A stretch of 64,000 nucleotides of DNA from JBGAJN01 sp044224905 (GCA_044224905.1 JBGAJN010000003.1:744001-808000), one strand, 5' to 3'; counted from the stretch's first letter, positions 44,901 to 52,879 are shown. Notes: generated from the sequence alone by a model not told the origin. Numbers and translations: made by a program.

Positions 44901-44994
44901 TCGTGGCATTGATACCGACGACCAGCAGCGCCGCCGCCGCCGCAACGACCAGCACGCGCATGTTCAGCGCCCAGGTGACAATGGCTTTGAGCAT
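41914..44994 (-). CDS. Heavy-metal efflux RND transporter (CusA/CzcA family)
   Basis: 1026 residues, about twelve membrane helices. N-terminus MLKAIVTWALNMRVLVV followed by PLDVFPEFAPPLVEVQTEAPGLSTEEVDALVT. TM4 carries IALGEVVDDAIIDVENILRRL, the acidic proton-relay signature of the HME group, and of the variant type (GEVVDD) that differs from CzcA (DGA) and CusA (AAA-type) motifs; by memory this is the HME3 type with uncertain substrate. Last gene of a three-gene operon with the adaptor 12 bases before it. Confidence 0.9.
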   Translation of the reverse strand: MLKAIVTWALNMRVLVVAAAAALLVVGINATKNAPLDVFPEFAPPLVEVQTEAPGLSTEEVDALVTVPLENSLNGLPFLKTIRSKSVLGLSSVVMIFSTGTDILKARQLVQERLNTAQNRLPAVVKPPVLMAPYSSLSRVLKVGLTSKTLSQMDLSEVALWTIRPRLMSVPGVANVAIWGQRDKQFQVLVDPQRLRAAGVTLDAVTRAAGDAAVISAGGFIDTPNLRFSVTQLGLITTPEDLARTVIEFRNGAPIRLGDVAEVRIGHPAPIGNAVINDGIGILLIVEKQPWGNTLDVTEGVEKVLAELKPGLPDVNVDSTIFRPATFIQLSIDHLTEALWLGCLLVVVILALFLGDWRTTVISLTAIPLSLAIALLLLRWRGETINTMILAGLIIALGEVVDDAIIDVENILRRLRQNQTLGSPLPALQVVLNASLEVRSAVVYASVIIVLVFVPVFFLPGLAGTFFRPLALSYILAIAASLAVALTLTPALCLMLLNVKATAHREAWLARRVKTVYRALLPVFARGPGKAIIVLAVAFVFTGWVWHKRLGEEFLPNFKERDFLMHWLEKPNTSVEASTRITIAAAKDLLAVPGVRNQGAHIGRAEVADEVVGPDFTELWISIDPKADYDTTISKVQAVVDGYPGLVRDLLTFLRERIKEVLTGASASVVVRIYGPDLETLRQHAGEVGAMLKEVPGVSALKVESLTLVPQITVKLRPEVAALFGLTAGQVRQAVTTLVRGRKVGEVYQDQKVHDVSVWSVPGVRADFTQLRDLLIETPSGGHVRLADVADLAVVPTPNAIKREGASRRIDVTCNVSGRPLGDVARDIEERVAKVKFTAGHHPEILGEWAERQAAQRRLGWLALASLAGILVLLFADFQSPRLVLLVALTLPFALIGGVLAAWLGGGVLSLGSLVGFVTVLGIAARNGILLVSHYQHLEKEEGHTFSLDLVLKGSEERLLPILMTAATAAFALLPLVLKGNVPGNEIERPMALVILGGLVTSTLLNLFLLPALYARFAKRRTERPE

Positions 44995-45006
44995 GGTCGC
45001 GAAGAA

Positions 45007-45987
45007 CTATTTCCCGGTCATGAATTCCGTGCCGAACAATTCGGCCGCACCATCGGTAACGACCTGGCTGCTTACGGGCGGCCCGCTCGCGAGCACCGCG
45101 ATGCCATCGGCGACGCGCGCCACTTGCACTCGTCGCCGGGTGTAGTTGTGCTCGGCGGTCTGCACATAAACCCATTGGCCACCGTGGATATCGTGCAAAA
45201 CGGAGTTGAATGGAACCACGAGGCTTTCGGTCTTGCTTTCGCGCGTAGGTATTTCAACCACCATCCGTTCGCCGAGACGCAGAGCGCTGCCGGCAGGCAA
45301 CTCATAATACCAGTCCACGGTGCTGGTCGCCGCGTTCGCCGTGGGCGGGCCCACGACGGGCTTGGCGGGCTCGCCCTCTGCAGCGGTCAAGGCGCGGACA
45401 GTCGCAGGTGCCTGCGCATTCAGCAGCGCGACCTCTCCACTGTAGATGCCGACCCGGACCCAGGCGCGATTCGCTCCGTCGGATTTACCGAGGGGCGAAC
45501 CGAGCACTTCCCTCTGCGCCTTCGCCGTGGCCAATGCCGCTTCGGCCGACGCAACCGCTGCCTTTGCTTCATCCACGCTGCGCGCACTACCGGCCTCAGC
45601 TTTAAGCATTTTCTCCGCGCGTTCACGGGCAACCTTCGTGGCGTCCACTTGCACTTGCGTTTGCCGCACGTGGCCATCGGCGGTCACCTGCATCTCGGTC
45701 AAACGCAAGACTTCGTCCAACGTTCCCCCCACAACCGGAGCCACTCCACCGCCCGGCGCGCCCAAAGACCGCACCACCTCACCGGAAAACAACCGTGTGG
45801 CCGTGACGGCTCGTCGCTCGACGGGAACCACTTTCAACCGAAGCCGCTGCTCGGCATCCGGTGTCAGCACTACGGTCGTGAGGTCCGCCTCCTTGGTAAC
45901 GGTCGCGGGAGGCGAAGCGACTGGGGCCGAGTGCATGCGGAGCGCCGTCGCCAAAAGGGTGAACGTGAGAATTAGTAGCGCATTCAT
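45007..45987 (-). CDS. Compact RND efflux periplasmic adaptor (membrane fusion protein)
   Basis: 326 residues. N-terminal signal sequence (MNALLILTFTLLATALRMHS), a beta-barrel strand region (RLRLKVVPVERRAVTATRLFSGEVV), a helical hairpin at about 110-165 (VDEAKAAVASAEAALATAKAQREVLG), then barrel and membrane-proximal strands (WYYELPAGSALRLGERMVVEIP, SVLHDIHGGQWVYVQTAEHNYTRRRVQV). Links the RND pump to the outer-membrane channel. It is shorter than most CusB/CzcB adaptors, with abbreviated lipoyl halves, but the position between tolC-like and RND genes makes the call firm. Confidence 0.85.
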   Translation of the reverse strand: MNALLILTFTLLATALRMHSAPVASPPATVTKEADLTTVVLTPDAEQRLRLKVVPVERRAVTATRLFSGEVVRSLGAPGGGVAPVVGGTLDEVLRLTEMQVTADGHVRQTQVQVDATKVARERAEKMLKAEAGSARSVDEAKAAVASAEAALATAKAQREVLGSPLGKSDGANRAWVRVGIYSGEVALLNAQAPATVRALTAAEGEPAKPVVGPPTANAATSTVDWYYELPAGSALRLGERMVVEIPTRESKTESLVVPFNSVLHDIHGGQWVYVQTAEHNYTRRRVQVARVADGIAVLASGPPVSSQVVTDGAAELFGTEFMTGK

Positions 45988-46009
45988 GGTTTAAGCGTGG
46001 CGGCCGGCA

Positions 46010-47410
46010 TCATTTCGAATTCAATGCTCGAGGGGATTGTTCGGAGATCAACGGCAAGGTAGTCGGGCTTTGCAGGGCGTCTTCGAGCGCGCCGAGGGAT
46101 TCCTGCGCCTTCACTAATGCATCAAGTTGCGCGAGGGACGCGGCGGTGAGTTCAAGTTGCCGTTGCCCGAGTTCAACGCGCGAAATCTCGCCCGCGGCAA
46201 GCATCCCCTGCGCGGCGCGAAGCTGCTTTTGCAATTCGATGTTCAGCGATTCCGCAGCCCCTGCTTTCTTCAGCGCAGCGCGATAACCCGCGACGGCTTG
46301 CTCGATTTCCGAAAGCACGCGGGCTTGGAGCGCATTGAACTTCGCGGCGATCACCGCACGTTTGGCCGTGGCCTCGGCGATGGCCCCTTGGTTTTGATTG
46401 AGCACGGGCAACTCAACCATCAGTCCAAGCGACCATTTGTTGTCCGTCTGGTCGAGTTGGTAGCCAGGACTCAGATGAAGGTTCGGATACTGCTTGGCGA
46501 TTTCAAGTTGCAGCGCCGATTGCGCCGCGGCGTATTCGGCGAGCGCACCGAGTATATCCGCGCGGCTCACCAACGCTTGCCGGCGCGCAGCCATGTCGGG
46601 CACATCACCGGGGAGTCGTTGGAAATCATCGAAGCCCAACTTCACGCCATCGAGCGCGGCAAGCGGAATACCGATCGCCTCGGCAAGTTGCGCGCGCGTG
46701 GTGACGGATTGTTTCTCGGCGTCGTGCAGGGCGAAGCGCGTCTGATTCAGCGCGATGCGGGACTGCGTCACTTCAAACGATGATACCGAACCGGCTTGAA
46801 GTTGCGCCTCGACGAGACGGACGTTCTCCGTGTGGAGAGAGTCTTGTTTCCTAAGCAACGCCTCGCTTTCAACCGCACCGTAAAGCGCCACGAGACTTTT
46901 GCGCACGCGACTCCGGACCTGCCACGCCGTCGCCGCGAGATTGAACCGTGCAGCATCGGAGAGATGCGCTGCCTGCGCCACGCGATAGCCGCGCTTGCCC
47001 ATCGTCTCCAGGGGAATGTCGAAACTCCCGCCGAGAATCCACGCAGGAGAAACCGTCGTGTTGTAACCGGGAGACCAACTCACCGTAGGATTAGGCCGCT
47101 CGCCGGCGGTGACGCGCGCCGCCTTCGCTGCGCCGAGTTGCGCGCGAACGACGTCGAGATCGGGATGATAATAGAATGCTGCGAAGCAAAGATGAGTGAA
47201 ATCCCACGACGCCAGCGGCCATTCAGTAGCGATGTGGAGGTTCGTTTCGAGGAATGATTTCAGTCCAGGGTCGGTCAGCGTGCGCACTTCCAAGGCGGCA
47301 CGGGATTTTTCTGCTGACAACGGCTCGTCCTGAAAACGCGCGCACCCGCTGAGGCCAATCAAGCCTGCGCTGGCCACCGCGATCACCGCAAAAAAGAATC
47401 CGTGTCTCAT
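46010..47410 (-). CDS. TolC-family outer-membrane efflux lipoprotein
   Basis: 466 residues. Lipoprotein signal with lipobox LSGC (Cys23; LIGLSGCARFQDEPLS). Two long helical hairpins typical of outer-membrane factors: AQLGAAKAARVTAGERPNPTVSWSPGYN, LRKQDSLHTENVRLVEAQLQAGSVSSFEVTQSRIALNQT in the first half, and AIAEATAKRAVIAAKFNALQARVLSEIEQAV with SLNIELQKQLRAAQGMLAAGEISRVELGQRQLEL in the second (segments quoted in part). First gene of the operon tolC-like, adaptor, RND. Its ATG at 47410 lies just after a leader with a strong terminator. Confidence 0.9.
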   Translation of the reverse strand: MRHGFFFAVIAVASAGLIGLSGCARFQDEPLSAEKSRAALEVRTLTDPGLKSFLETNLHIATEWPLASWDFTHLCFAAFYYHPDLDVVRAQLGAAKAARVTAGERPNPTVSWSPGYNTTVSPAWILGGSFDIPLETMGKRGYRVAQAAHLSDAARFNLAATAWQVRSRVRKSLVALYGAVESEALLRKQDSLHTENVRLVEAQLQAGSVSSFEVTQSRIALNQTRFALHDAEKQSVTTRAQLAEAIGIPLAALDGVKLGFDDFQRLPGDVPDMAARRQALVSRADILGALAEYAAAQSALQLEIAKQYPNLHLSPGYQLDQTDNKWSLGLMVELPVLNQNQGAIAEATAKRAVIAAKFNALQARVLSEIEQAVAGYRAALKKAGAAESLNIELQKQLRAAQGMLAAGEISRVELGQRQLELTAASLAQLDALVKAQESLGALEDALQSPTTLPLISEQSPRALNSK

Positions 47411-47641
47411 AATTCAACCCCGACGCAGCCAACAAAAAACTCCTACCTGCGGACTTCGCTGATCACGAAAGCCGCCGGTAGGAGTCATCAGCCTGTCGTC
47501 AGGCGGTTTACCCTCACCGAGGGTCGGCAGACAGCCATTGCCGTGTTGATGGCGAGTGAATACCCGTGGCTTTCCACCGACGCAAGCGGTAATTCAACAT
47601 TCCCACTTGCCAGAAATCGTCCAACTTTGGCAACTTCCCTC
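47411..47641 (-). promoter_or_regulatory. Structured leader of the RND efflux operon (possible attenuator or riboswitch)
   Basis: On the minus strand this 231-base leader folds into successive hairpins: GCCAT/ATGGC (47534-47553), ACCCT/AGGGT (47510-47524) and GCCTG/CAGGC (47491-47504), ending in the intrinsic terminator at 47434-47485 only 23 bases before the tolC-like ATG. A terminator placed inside the leader is the classical layout of an attenuator. I recognise no known riboswitch class. The same DNA on the plus strand precedes guaB, so promoters of both must lie here. Confidence 0.48.
47434..47485 (-). terminator. Intrinsic terminator in the leader of the RND operon
   Basis: Reading the minus strand: a 9-base stem ACTCCTACC (47485-47477) / GGTAGGAGT (47447-47439), extended by an inner GCGG/CCGC and TTCG/CGAA helix, followed by TTTTTT (47439-47434). 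Placed between the presumed promoter and the first gene, so it would stop transcription unless antitermination occurs. Confidence 0.7.
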
Positions 47642-49207
47642 ATGGCAGTCACGCAAGAGCCTTCCGCAATCGATGCCGAGTTTTACCAACCGGCTGAAAC
47701 ATTCTTTCCCGCCCACAAAGCCATCGGGCTGACTTACGACGACGTCACGCTCGCGACGCTGTATTCCGAGATCCTACCACGCGACACGCAGCTTGACACC
47801 ACGCTGGCCGATGGCCTGCAACTAAATATTCCAGTCATCTCGTCCGACATGGACACCGTCACCGAGGCGCGCATGGCTATCGCGATGGCGCTCAACGGCG
47901 GTCTCGGCCTGATCCATTACAACATGCCCGAGCGGCAACAACTCTCCGAAGTCAGCCGCGTGAAGTGTCACGTGCACGGGTTGATTCAAGACCCGATCAA
48001 AGTCGGGCCGGATCAATTAATTGGGGACGTCCTGCAGATGATCGACGAGAGGAAGTTTGCGTTCAGCACGTTCCCAGTCGTCGAAGAATCCGGCAAGTGC
48101 CTCGGCTTGTTGCCCAGCCACGTGGTCAAGCCGCGCTATGCGAAACGGAAAGTTTCCGATGCCCTGCTGCCGTTGAACCAAGTTCACTTGATCAAAACCA
48201 AGGAACTCGGCGACAGCCCGATCACGCGCGCAGACAAATTCTTCACCGACCATCCTGGCATCCACAAACTGCTCGTCGTCGACGACAAGGGGCACCTGCA
48301 CGGCCTTTTCACGATGAGCGATATCGAGCGCATCACGCAGGAACGCGGGGCGCAATTCAAGCCGGCGCGCGACGCGAAGTTCCGGCTCATCTGCGGTGCA
48401 GCCGTATCCGCGACGCGCAACGCGTTCGGCGATCTCGATCGCGACCGCATTCTCGCGCACGTCGGCGAACTCGTCGAACGCGGCGTTGATGTCGTGGCCG
48501 TTTCCACAGCGCACGGATTCACCAAGGGAGTCGGTGAAACGGTGAAGATGATTCGCGGCGCATTTCCCAATCTCCCGATCCTCGCTGGCAATGTCACCAG
48601 CGCGGCCGGTGTGGAGTTCCTCGCCGACAGCGGCGCGAACATTGTTAAAATCGGACAAGGCCCCGGTTCGATTTGCACCACGCGCATCGTCGCTGGCGTA
48701 GGCATTCCGCAACTCACCGCCCTGTATGTTTCCTCCCGCGCGGCGAAAAAGAAGAAAGTCAGCATCGTCGCCGACGGCGGCATTACGAAGTCCGGCGACA
48801 TCGTCAAGGCTCTCACCATGTCGCACGGCGTGATTTGCGGCGGGATGCTTGCGGGTTGCGCCGAAGCTCCGGGCCAGATCATGGAGATCAACGGCAAGAT
48901 CTATAAGCAATACCGCGGCATGGGCAGTCTCGCGGCGATGAAAGCCGGCTCCGCAGCACGTTACGGCCACGCGGCGGACAGCACGCGCAAACTCGCTGCG
49001 GAAGGCGTGGAAGCGTTGAAGGAAGTTTCCGGAACCGTGGACAGCGTGTTGACGACCTTGATCGGCGGCATTCAATCCGGCATGGGTTACCTCGGGGCCA
49101 AGAATCTGACGCAGCTCCGCGAGAAGGCGCGCTTCATCCAAGTCAGCGCCGCTGGTCAACGTGAAGCTGGCACGCACGACGTAATCGAAATCAAAGCAGC
49201 GAAGTGA
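47642..49207 (+). CDS. guaB: Inosine-5'-monophosphate dehydrogenase
   Basis: 521 residues from ATG 47642; the frame opens at 47402 overlapping the tolC-like start, but MAVTQEPSAIDAEFYQ is a normal start and the earlier 80 codons are not conserved. Converts IMP to XMP in guanine nucleotide synthesis. Core motifs: LTYDDVTLATLYSEILPRD, SSDMDTVTEARMAIAMALNGGLG, CBS-domain pair in the middle (LGLLPSHVV, HKLLVVDDKGHLHGLFTMSDI), and the catalytic cysteine loop GQGPGSICTTRIVAGVG; YRGMGSLAAMK near the end. Confidence 0.95.
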   Translation: MAVTQEPSAIDAEFYQPAETFFPAHKAIGLTYDDVTLATLYSEILPRDTQLDTTLADGLQLNIPVISSDMDTVTEARMAIAMALNGGLGLIHYNMPERQQLSEVSRVKCHVHGLIQDPIKVGPDQLIGDVLQMIDERKFAFSTFPVVEESGKCLGLLPSHVVKPRYAKRKVSDALLPLNQVHLIKTKELGDSPITRADKFFTDHPGIHKLLVVDDKGHLHGLFTMSDIERITQERGAQFKPARDAKFRLICGAAVSATRNAFGDLDRDRILAHVGELVERGVDVVAVSTAHGFTKGVGETVKMIRGAFPNLPILAGNVTSAAGVEFLADSGANIVKIGQGPGSICTTRIVAGVGIPQLTALYVSSRAAKKKKVSIVADGGITKSGDIVKALTMSHGVICGGMLAGCAEAPGQIMEINGKIYKQYRGMGSLAAMKAGSAARYGHAADSTRKLAAEGVEALKEVSGTVDSVLTTLIGGIQSGMGYLGAKNLTQLREKARFIQVSAAGQREAGTHDVIEIKAAK

Positions 49208-49225
49208 GGCGCCGTAAGCGCTTCG

Positions 49226-49450
49226 CTAAAACTTGATCTCCTGATTCATCGTTTGGCACTGCGGACAGCGCGAGCGATCAACGTCGGCGTCATCCGTGTA
49301 AACGAACGCGCACTTCCGGCAGCGAAACAGATGATCCTGACTCGGCGTCGGCTCGAAGCGCTTGCGACGAATCTCGTAAAAGAAAATAAACGCCGACATC
49401 CCTCCCAGGACGATCACCAGATACGCCATGAATAATGCGTCGGGCGTCAT
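49226..49450 (-). CDS. Small membrane protein with a zinc ribbon
   Basis: 74 residues. One N-terminal helix (ALFMAYLVIVLGGMSAFIFFYEI) followed by a cytosolic zinc ribbon with CRKC (44-47) and CPQC (62-65), presumed zinc ligands. Its ATG overlaps the stop of the TonB-like gene (start 49450, neighbour end 49447), so it is translationally coupled as the last gene of the ExbB-ExbD-TonB-like unit. I recognise no named family; a regulatory or assembly role for the energiser is a guess. Confidence 0.78.
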   Translation of the reverse strand: MTPDALFMAYLVIVLGGMSAFIFFYEIRRKRFEPTPSQDHLFRCRKCAFVYTDDADVDRSRCPQCQTMNQEIKF

Positions 49451-50253
49451 TGTTTTGGCGGGATGGAAACGCGATTGCTCACCACCAACGGCAAAGTGTG
49501 CCAGCGAAATATCAGATCGCCGACATTCATAGCCGACAACGGATTTAATCGCGCGCTCTCCGGCGGTCGCACCAGCTCGAACCGCGCGTGACTCGCGATC
49601 TCGACGGCCGCTTGATCCGCCTTCTTCGATCCGCTCCCTCGCACCAGTCGAGCCGAGAGCACATTGCCGGCAGGATTGACGACCACCTGCACGATCGAGT
49701 TCGTCAAAATGTCGTTGTGGGTTTGCGGCGGCAGCACCAAGGCAGAAACCAACGTGCGTGCTTGCAGTTCCGCGCTTAGCTCCACCGTAGAGCGGTGCAT
49801 TGAAATGTCGGCAAAAACTTCCGGCGTATCCGCGCGCGGCGCGGGCTTATCTTCGATCAAAGGACGATTGATTTCCACCGACTGAACACTACGCGAAAAA
49901 TCCTGACCGAACCGTGTCGCGTCCGGCGCCAGCCAACGCACGGGTTCCTGCCAATCGTTCAACGAGTGTTGGAAAAAGGTAAAATCCATCCAAGTGCGCG
50001 CAGAGAATCCCTGCCGATTCATCAAAGCAAACAACGTTGGATCCGGAACGCCGCCCAAGCTGGCGACCGCCTGCAAAGCGTTCATCTCGGGGGCAAGTTT
50101 CACGGTCGTCAACGACTCGTCCGAACGAGGCGCGGGCAAAGAGCGTTGCGAGAAAGCGAACACGAGAACCAGTTGCACCGCGAGAATGATGCCGATGACG
50201 CGCATCCACTGCCGTCGCGTCCAGGTATCGAGAGATTCAGCCGAAGCAGACAT
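49447..50253 (-). CDS. TonB-like energy transducer
   Basis: 268 residues. A single N-terminal membrane helix (WMRVIGIILAVQLVLVFAF, about 16-34) with a cytosolic head, a long periplasmic part, and a C-terminal TonB-like segment (TNSIVQVVVNPAGNVLSARLVRGSGSKKADQAAVEIA). The classic Pro-rich region is weak. It follows exbD by two bases, so it is probably the third partner of this Ton/Tol-type complex. The receptor is not in the window. Confidence 0.72.
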   Translation of the reverse strand: MSASAESLDTWTRRQWMRVIGIILAVQLVLVFAFSQRSLPAPRSDESLTTVKLAPEMNALQAVASLGGVPDPTLFALMNRQGFSARTWMDFTFFQHSLNDWQEPVRWLAPDATRFGQDFSRSVQSVEINRPLIEDKPAPRADTPEVFADISMHRSTVELSAELQARTLVSALVLPPQTHNDILTNSIVQVVVNPAGNVLSARLVRGSGSKKADQAAVEIASHARFELVRPPESARLNPLSAMNVGDLIFRWHTLPLVVSNRVSIPPKQ

Positions 50254-50255
50254 GT

Positions 50256-50690
50256 TCAGCGCGCGGGATTGGCCGACGGAGCAAAAACTTTTGGACGTGT
50301 CGCAAGCAAGGCCTCTCGGAAGCCCAGCTCGCGCGCGAGCTTGCTCAAGCGCACGATGACTTCGTAACCGACGCCTTCGTCAGCTTCGATGATCAACGCC
50401 ATTGGCGACTTTGCGCCTTTAATGGTCGCCTTGAGTTTGTCGCGCAAACCCGCCTCGGCGATCGCTTGATTCTCGAAGTAAAATTGTCCCGCCAAATCCA
50501 CGGCTACTGCGACCGCCGGATTGCCCGTGCCGGCGAGCCCTTCCTGCACCGGCAAATTAATTTTCACACCGGGCGTGAATACCATCGACGATTGCAAGCC
50601 GAAGAAAATCACCACGAGGAACACCACGCCGAGAAACGGCGCGGCATCCAAGTGCCCCCGAAAGATTCGGGCGTTGCGGGGATATTTCAT
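50256..50690 (-). CDS. ExbD/TolR-family biopolymer transport protein
   Basis: 144 residues. A cytosolic lead, one membrane helix (APFLGVVFLVVIFFGLQSSMVF) and a periplasmic domain (GVKINLPVQEG, SPMALIIEADEGVGYEVIVRLSKLARELGF). In the canonical protein an Asp in the helix carries protons; here the helix starts at HLDAAPFLG with Asp near its cytosolic end, which may be the functional residue. Forms a proton-driven complex with the ExbB-like protein (50754-51383). Confidence 0.85.
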   Translation of the reverse strand: MKYPRNARIFRGHLDAAPFLGVVFLVVIFFGLQSSMVFTPGVKINLPVQEGLAGTGNPAVAVAVDLAGQFYFENQAIAEAGLRDKLKATIKGAKSPMALIIEADEGVGYEVIVRLSKLARELGFREALLATRPKVFAPSANPAR

Positions 50691-50753
50691 CGGTGCGGTC
50701 GTTACGTTTCGCTGATCGGCAATCGAGCGCGAGGGTCAGTCATCTCGCGATCC

Positions 50754-51383
50754 TCAGTGGCCCGAATTGTTCTTTCCGTTCTCGATCATGATGTGAGTGA
50801 TCTCGGTCGAGGACTTTTCCATGTCGAGCACGATGGCATTCACGCGACTGACTAGATAATTGTAGCCGACGTACGCCGGAATCGCGACGACGAGGCCCGC
50901 CGCCGTGCTGAGCAAAGCTTCCCACACACCGCCGGAGAGAAGTTCCATCGAAGCAAACTTCCCCTCACGATGCACCACCATGAAGACGCGGATAAATCCC
51001 AGCACCGTGCCGAGCAAGCCCATCAACGGCGCGATCTGCGCAATAGTCGCGAGCACGGGAAGTTTTTCTTCCAGCCGCGGAACCTCGATCAAACCAGCGT
51101 CTTCCAACGCGTCGCGCACGCCGTCACGACCGCGTTCGCGATTAAGAATCGCGGCCTTCACCAATCGCGCGACCGGACCGGGAGTGGCTTCGCAAATGGA
51201 GAGCGCCTCGACGACGTTGTCGCGCTTGAGCACGTTGCGCACACCGGTGAGAAATTCCGCGGAATTGATCTGCGCGCGATGATAGTAGAGCAAACGCTCC
51301 ACAAATACCGCGAGACCGACGGCACTGGTCAGCAGGAGCAGCCAGATCATCGGTCCGCCTTTGGTCAGCAACAAGGGCAACAT
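50754..51383 (-). CDS. MotA/TolQ/ExbB-family proton channel protein
   Basis: 209 residues. Three membrane helices: MIWLLLLTSAVGLAVFVERLLYYH near the start, then TIAQIAPLMGLLGTVLGFIRVF and ALLSTAAGLVVAIPAYVGYNYLV, the ExbB/TolQ signature with its conserved Thr/Gly-rich pores. Provides the proton channel that energises the ExbD and TonB-like partners encoded downstream. First gene of the four-gene minus-strand unit 51383-49226. Confidence 0.92.
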   Translation of the reverse strand: MLPLLLTKGGPMIWLLLLTSAVGLAVFVERLLYYHRAQINSAEFLTGVRNVLKRDNVVEALSICEATPGPVARLVKAAILNRERGRDGVRDALEDAGLIEVPRLEEKLPVLATIAQIAPLMGLLGTVLGFIRVFMVVHREGKFASMELLSGGVWEALLSTAAGLVVAIPAYVGYNYLVSRVNAIVLDMEKSSTEITHIMIENGKNNSGH

Positions 51384-51385
51384 GC

Positions 51386-51444
51386 TGCTCGTTATAGAGG
51401 GTCAAAGTTCAAAGGTCAAAGTTGATCACAAACTGGTGATCAAC
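51386..51444. repeat. Direct and inverted repeats between the GT-like gene and exbB
   Basis: GGTCAAAGTT occurs twice (about 51399 and 51414), followed by a perfect 9-base inverted repeat GTTGATCAC / GTGATCAAC (51421-51444) with a six-base loop that overlaps the glycosyltransferase stop codon. There is no T-run, so it may be an operator or a weak terminator. Confidence 0.5.
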
Positions 51445-52342
51445 CTCCGAACCTCGACGGGAAGCGCGTGCGAAGAAAACGGCCCAGCGTATCGGTCGCC
51501 AAGCGCACGGCTCCGAGCGGACGCACGAGCTCATTGGTTACGCGAACAGGAGCGCGACTCAGATCAATCTTTCGCTGCGCCGCTGGAAGCAATCCACGCA
51601 CTGGAGAAGTGAAATGCCCGGCGACTAAATCCCCAGCCAAAGAAGCCTCCGATCGAATCACGCGAATCTGCGCCTCGCTCCAAAAACGTCCGCCGGTGCG
51701 CATCGCCAATTGGCCCCAACAAGTTTGTTCAAGCCACGGCAATTGATGGAACGCCGCGTGATCGCGCGCGATTAATTCCTCGAAGACGTCGAGATCGTAA
51801 CTGCGTCGGCGGAGAAAAAACAAACCGCAGTTGAGTTGACGCGGCAGACGGATTCCCGAGCCGGGCAACAGTTGCCAAGGCCGAATCGCGTAAGCCTCCT
51901 GCCAGTCCTGCATGAAGAGACAGCCGGTCTGATTATCCGGCCACTCGAACAGCTCCTCGAACGGGCGGAGAAACAAAATGTCGCTGTCGCAGAACGCAAT
52001 CTCGTCCGAGTCACACATCAGCGGGACGTCGAAAAGCTTGAGTCCATAGATCTGGCGCGCGCGCATCTTCTGGCAGAAGGGATAGCGCGCCAGACGCGAA
52101 GCCATTTGCGCGTCTGCTTCCTGGCGATCAATGAACGCCACCGAGCCCAAACGCTCAGCGAGCTGCGCTTTATCCGACGGCGTGAGCGAGCCGTCGTCGT
52201 GCACGCGAAATTGCAGCGGTTGCCGGCAGCAGTCGACCAGCGAGCCCAGGCACGTCACCGCCATTGCCGCGTCGCGATGCCCGACGAGCGTCGCGACCGT
52301 CACGGGCGCGCGAGCTGGCAATGAGTTGATCGCTGGAGTCAT
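51440..52342 (-). CDS. Putative glycosyltransferase, GT-A-like
   Basis: 300 residues. N-terminal strand VTVATLVGHRDAAMAVTCLGSLVDC, then the sugar-nucleotide metal site in EIAFCDSDILFLRPFEEL (DxD-type, with D and D flanking S) and NCGLFFLRRR. This resembles GT8 or related GT-A enzymes that act on surface glycans. No membrane helix. It lies 56 bases upstream of exbB on the same strand. Neither donor nor acceptor can be inferred. Confidence 0.65.
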   Translation of the reverse strand: MTPAINSLPARAPVTVATLVGHRDAAMAVTCLGSLVDCCRQPLQFRVHDDGSLTPSDKAQLAERLGSVAFIDRQEADAQMASRLARYPFCQKMRARQIYGLKLFDVPLMCDSDEIAFCDSDILFLRPFEELFEWPDNQTGCLFMQDWQEAYAIRPWQLLPGSGIRLPRQLNCGLFFLRRRSYDLDVFEELIARDHAAFHQLPWLEQTCWGQLAMRTGGRFWSEAQIRVIRSEASLAGDLVAGHFTSPVRGLLPAAQRKIDLSRAPVRVTNELVRPLGAVRLATDTLGRFLRTRFPSRFGG

Positions 52343-52495
52343 GTTGAATGGTCACCGACACTTCGCGCCTCACCGGGCGCGGGCGCCGTTTACGTCGCAA
52401 TCTTTCTGCAACGAAGCAACCTCAAAACGAGAATCGATCGCTCAGCACACCGAAAAGATCTTGCTTCCCCTGCCCGCTCCCGAAATTCTCGGCGC

Positions 52496-52876
52496 ATGGA
52501 AAAGCCCGACCAGTTCCGTGAATTGTTTCGCATGCAGAAAGCCCTCAACGAACGCATCGGCGTCAAGACCGACGCGATGAGCGAAGAGGAAAAGACGAAG
52601 TGGATTCTCAACTATTGCCGCGCGATGTCGCAGGAAATGGCGGAGCTAACCGACAGCGTGCCGTGGAAATGGTGGGCGAAGTATCAGAAGTTCGACGAAC
52701 AAAACGCGCGCGTCGAAGTCGTAGATCTTTTCCATTTCCTCATCAGCATGGCGCAGGTGCTCGGCATGAGCGCCGACGACGTATTCGCCGCCTACGTGAA
52801 GAAGAACGAAGTGAACTTCAAGCGTCAGGAGACCGGTTACGCGGTGAAGGATCACGAGGATTCGAAACACATTTAA
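52496..52876 (+). CDS. dUTP diphosphatase-like protein (all-alpha NTP-PPase)
   Basis: 126 residues. The all-alpha dUTPase/MazG pattern with conserved acidic pairs: FRMQKALNERIG, SQEMAELTDSVPWKWW and ARVEVVDLFHFLISMAQ, where E-x2-E and E-x2-D residues bind Mg2+. Hydrolyses dUTP or related nucleotides in the cytosol. Starts at ATG 52496 and ends four bases before the CPBP protease gene, so the two may be co-transcribed. Confidence 0.86.
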   Translation: MEKPDQFRELFRMQKALNERIGVKTDAMSEEEKTKWILNYCRAMSQEMAELTDSVPWKWWAKYQKFDEQNARVEVVDLFHFLISMAQVLGMSADDVFAAYVKKNEVNFKRQETGYAVKDHEDSKHI

Positions 52877-52879
52877 GGC

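Noticed and set aside
47485..47504. CTGATGA core resembling a hammerhead ribozyme (minus strand)
   Set aside because: The stem after it is followed by a T-run, not GAAA; no other hammerhead elements.
48017..49177. 386-codon minus-strand frame opposite guaB
   Set aside because: Shadow of the IMP dehydrogenase gene.
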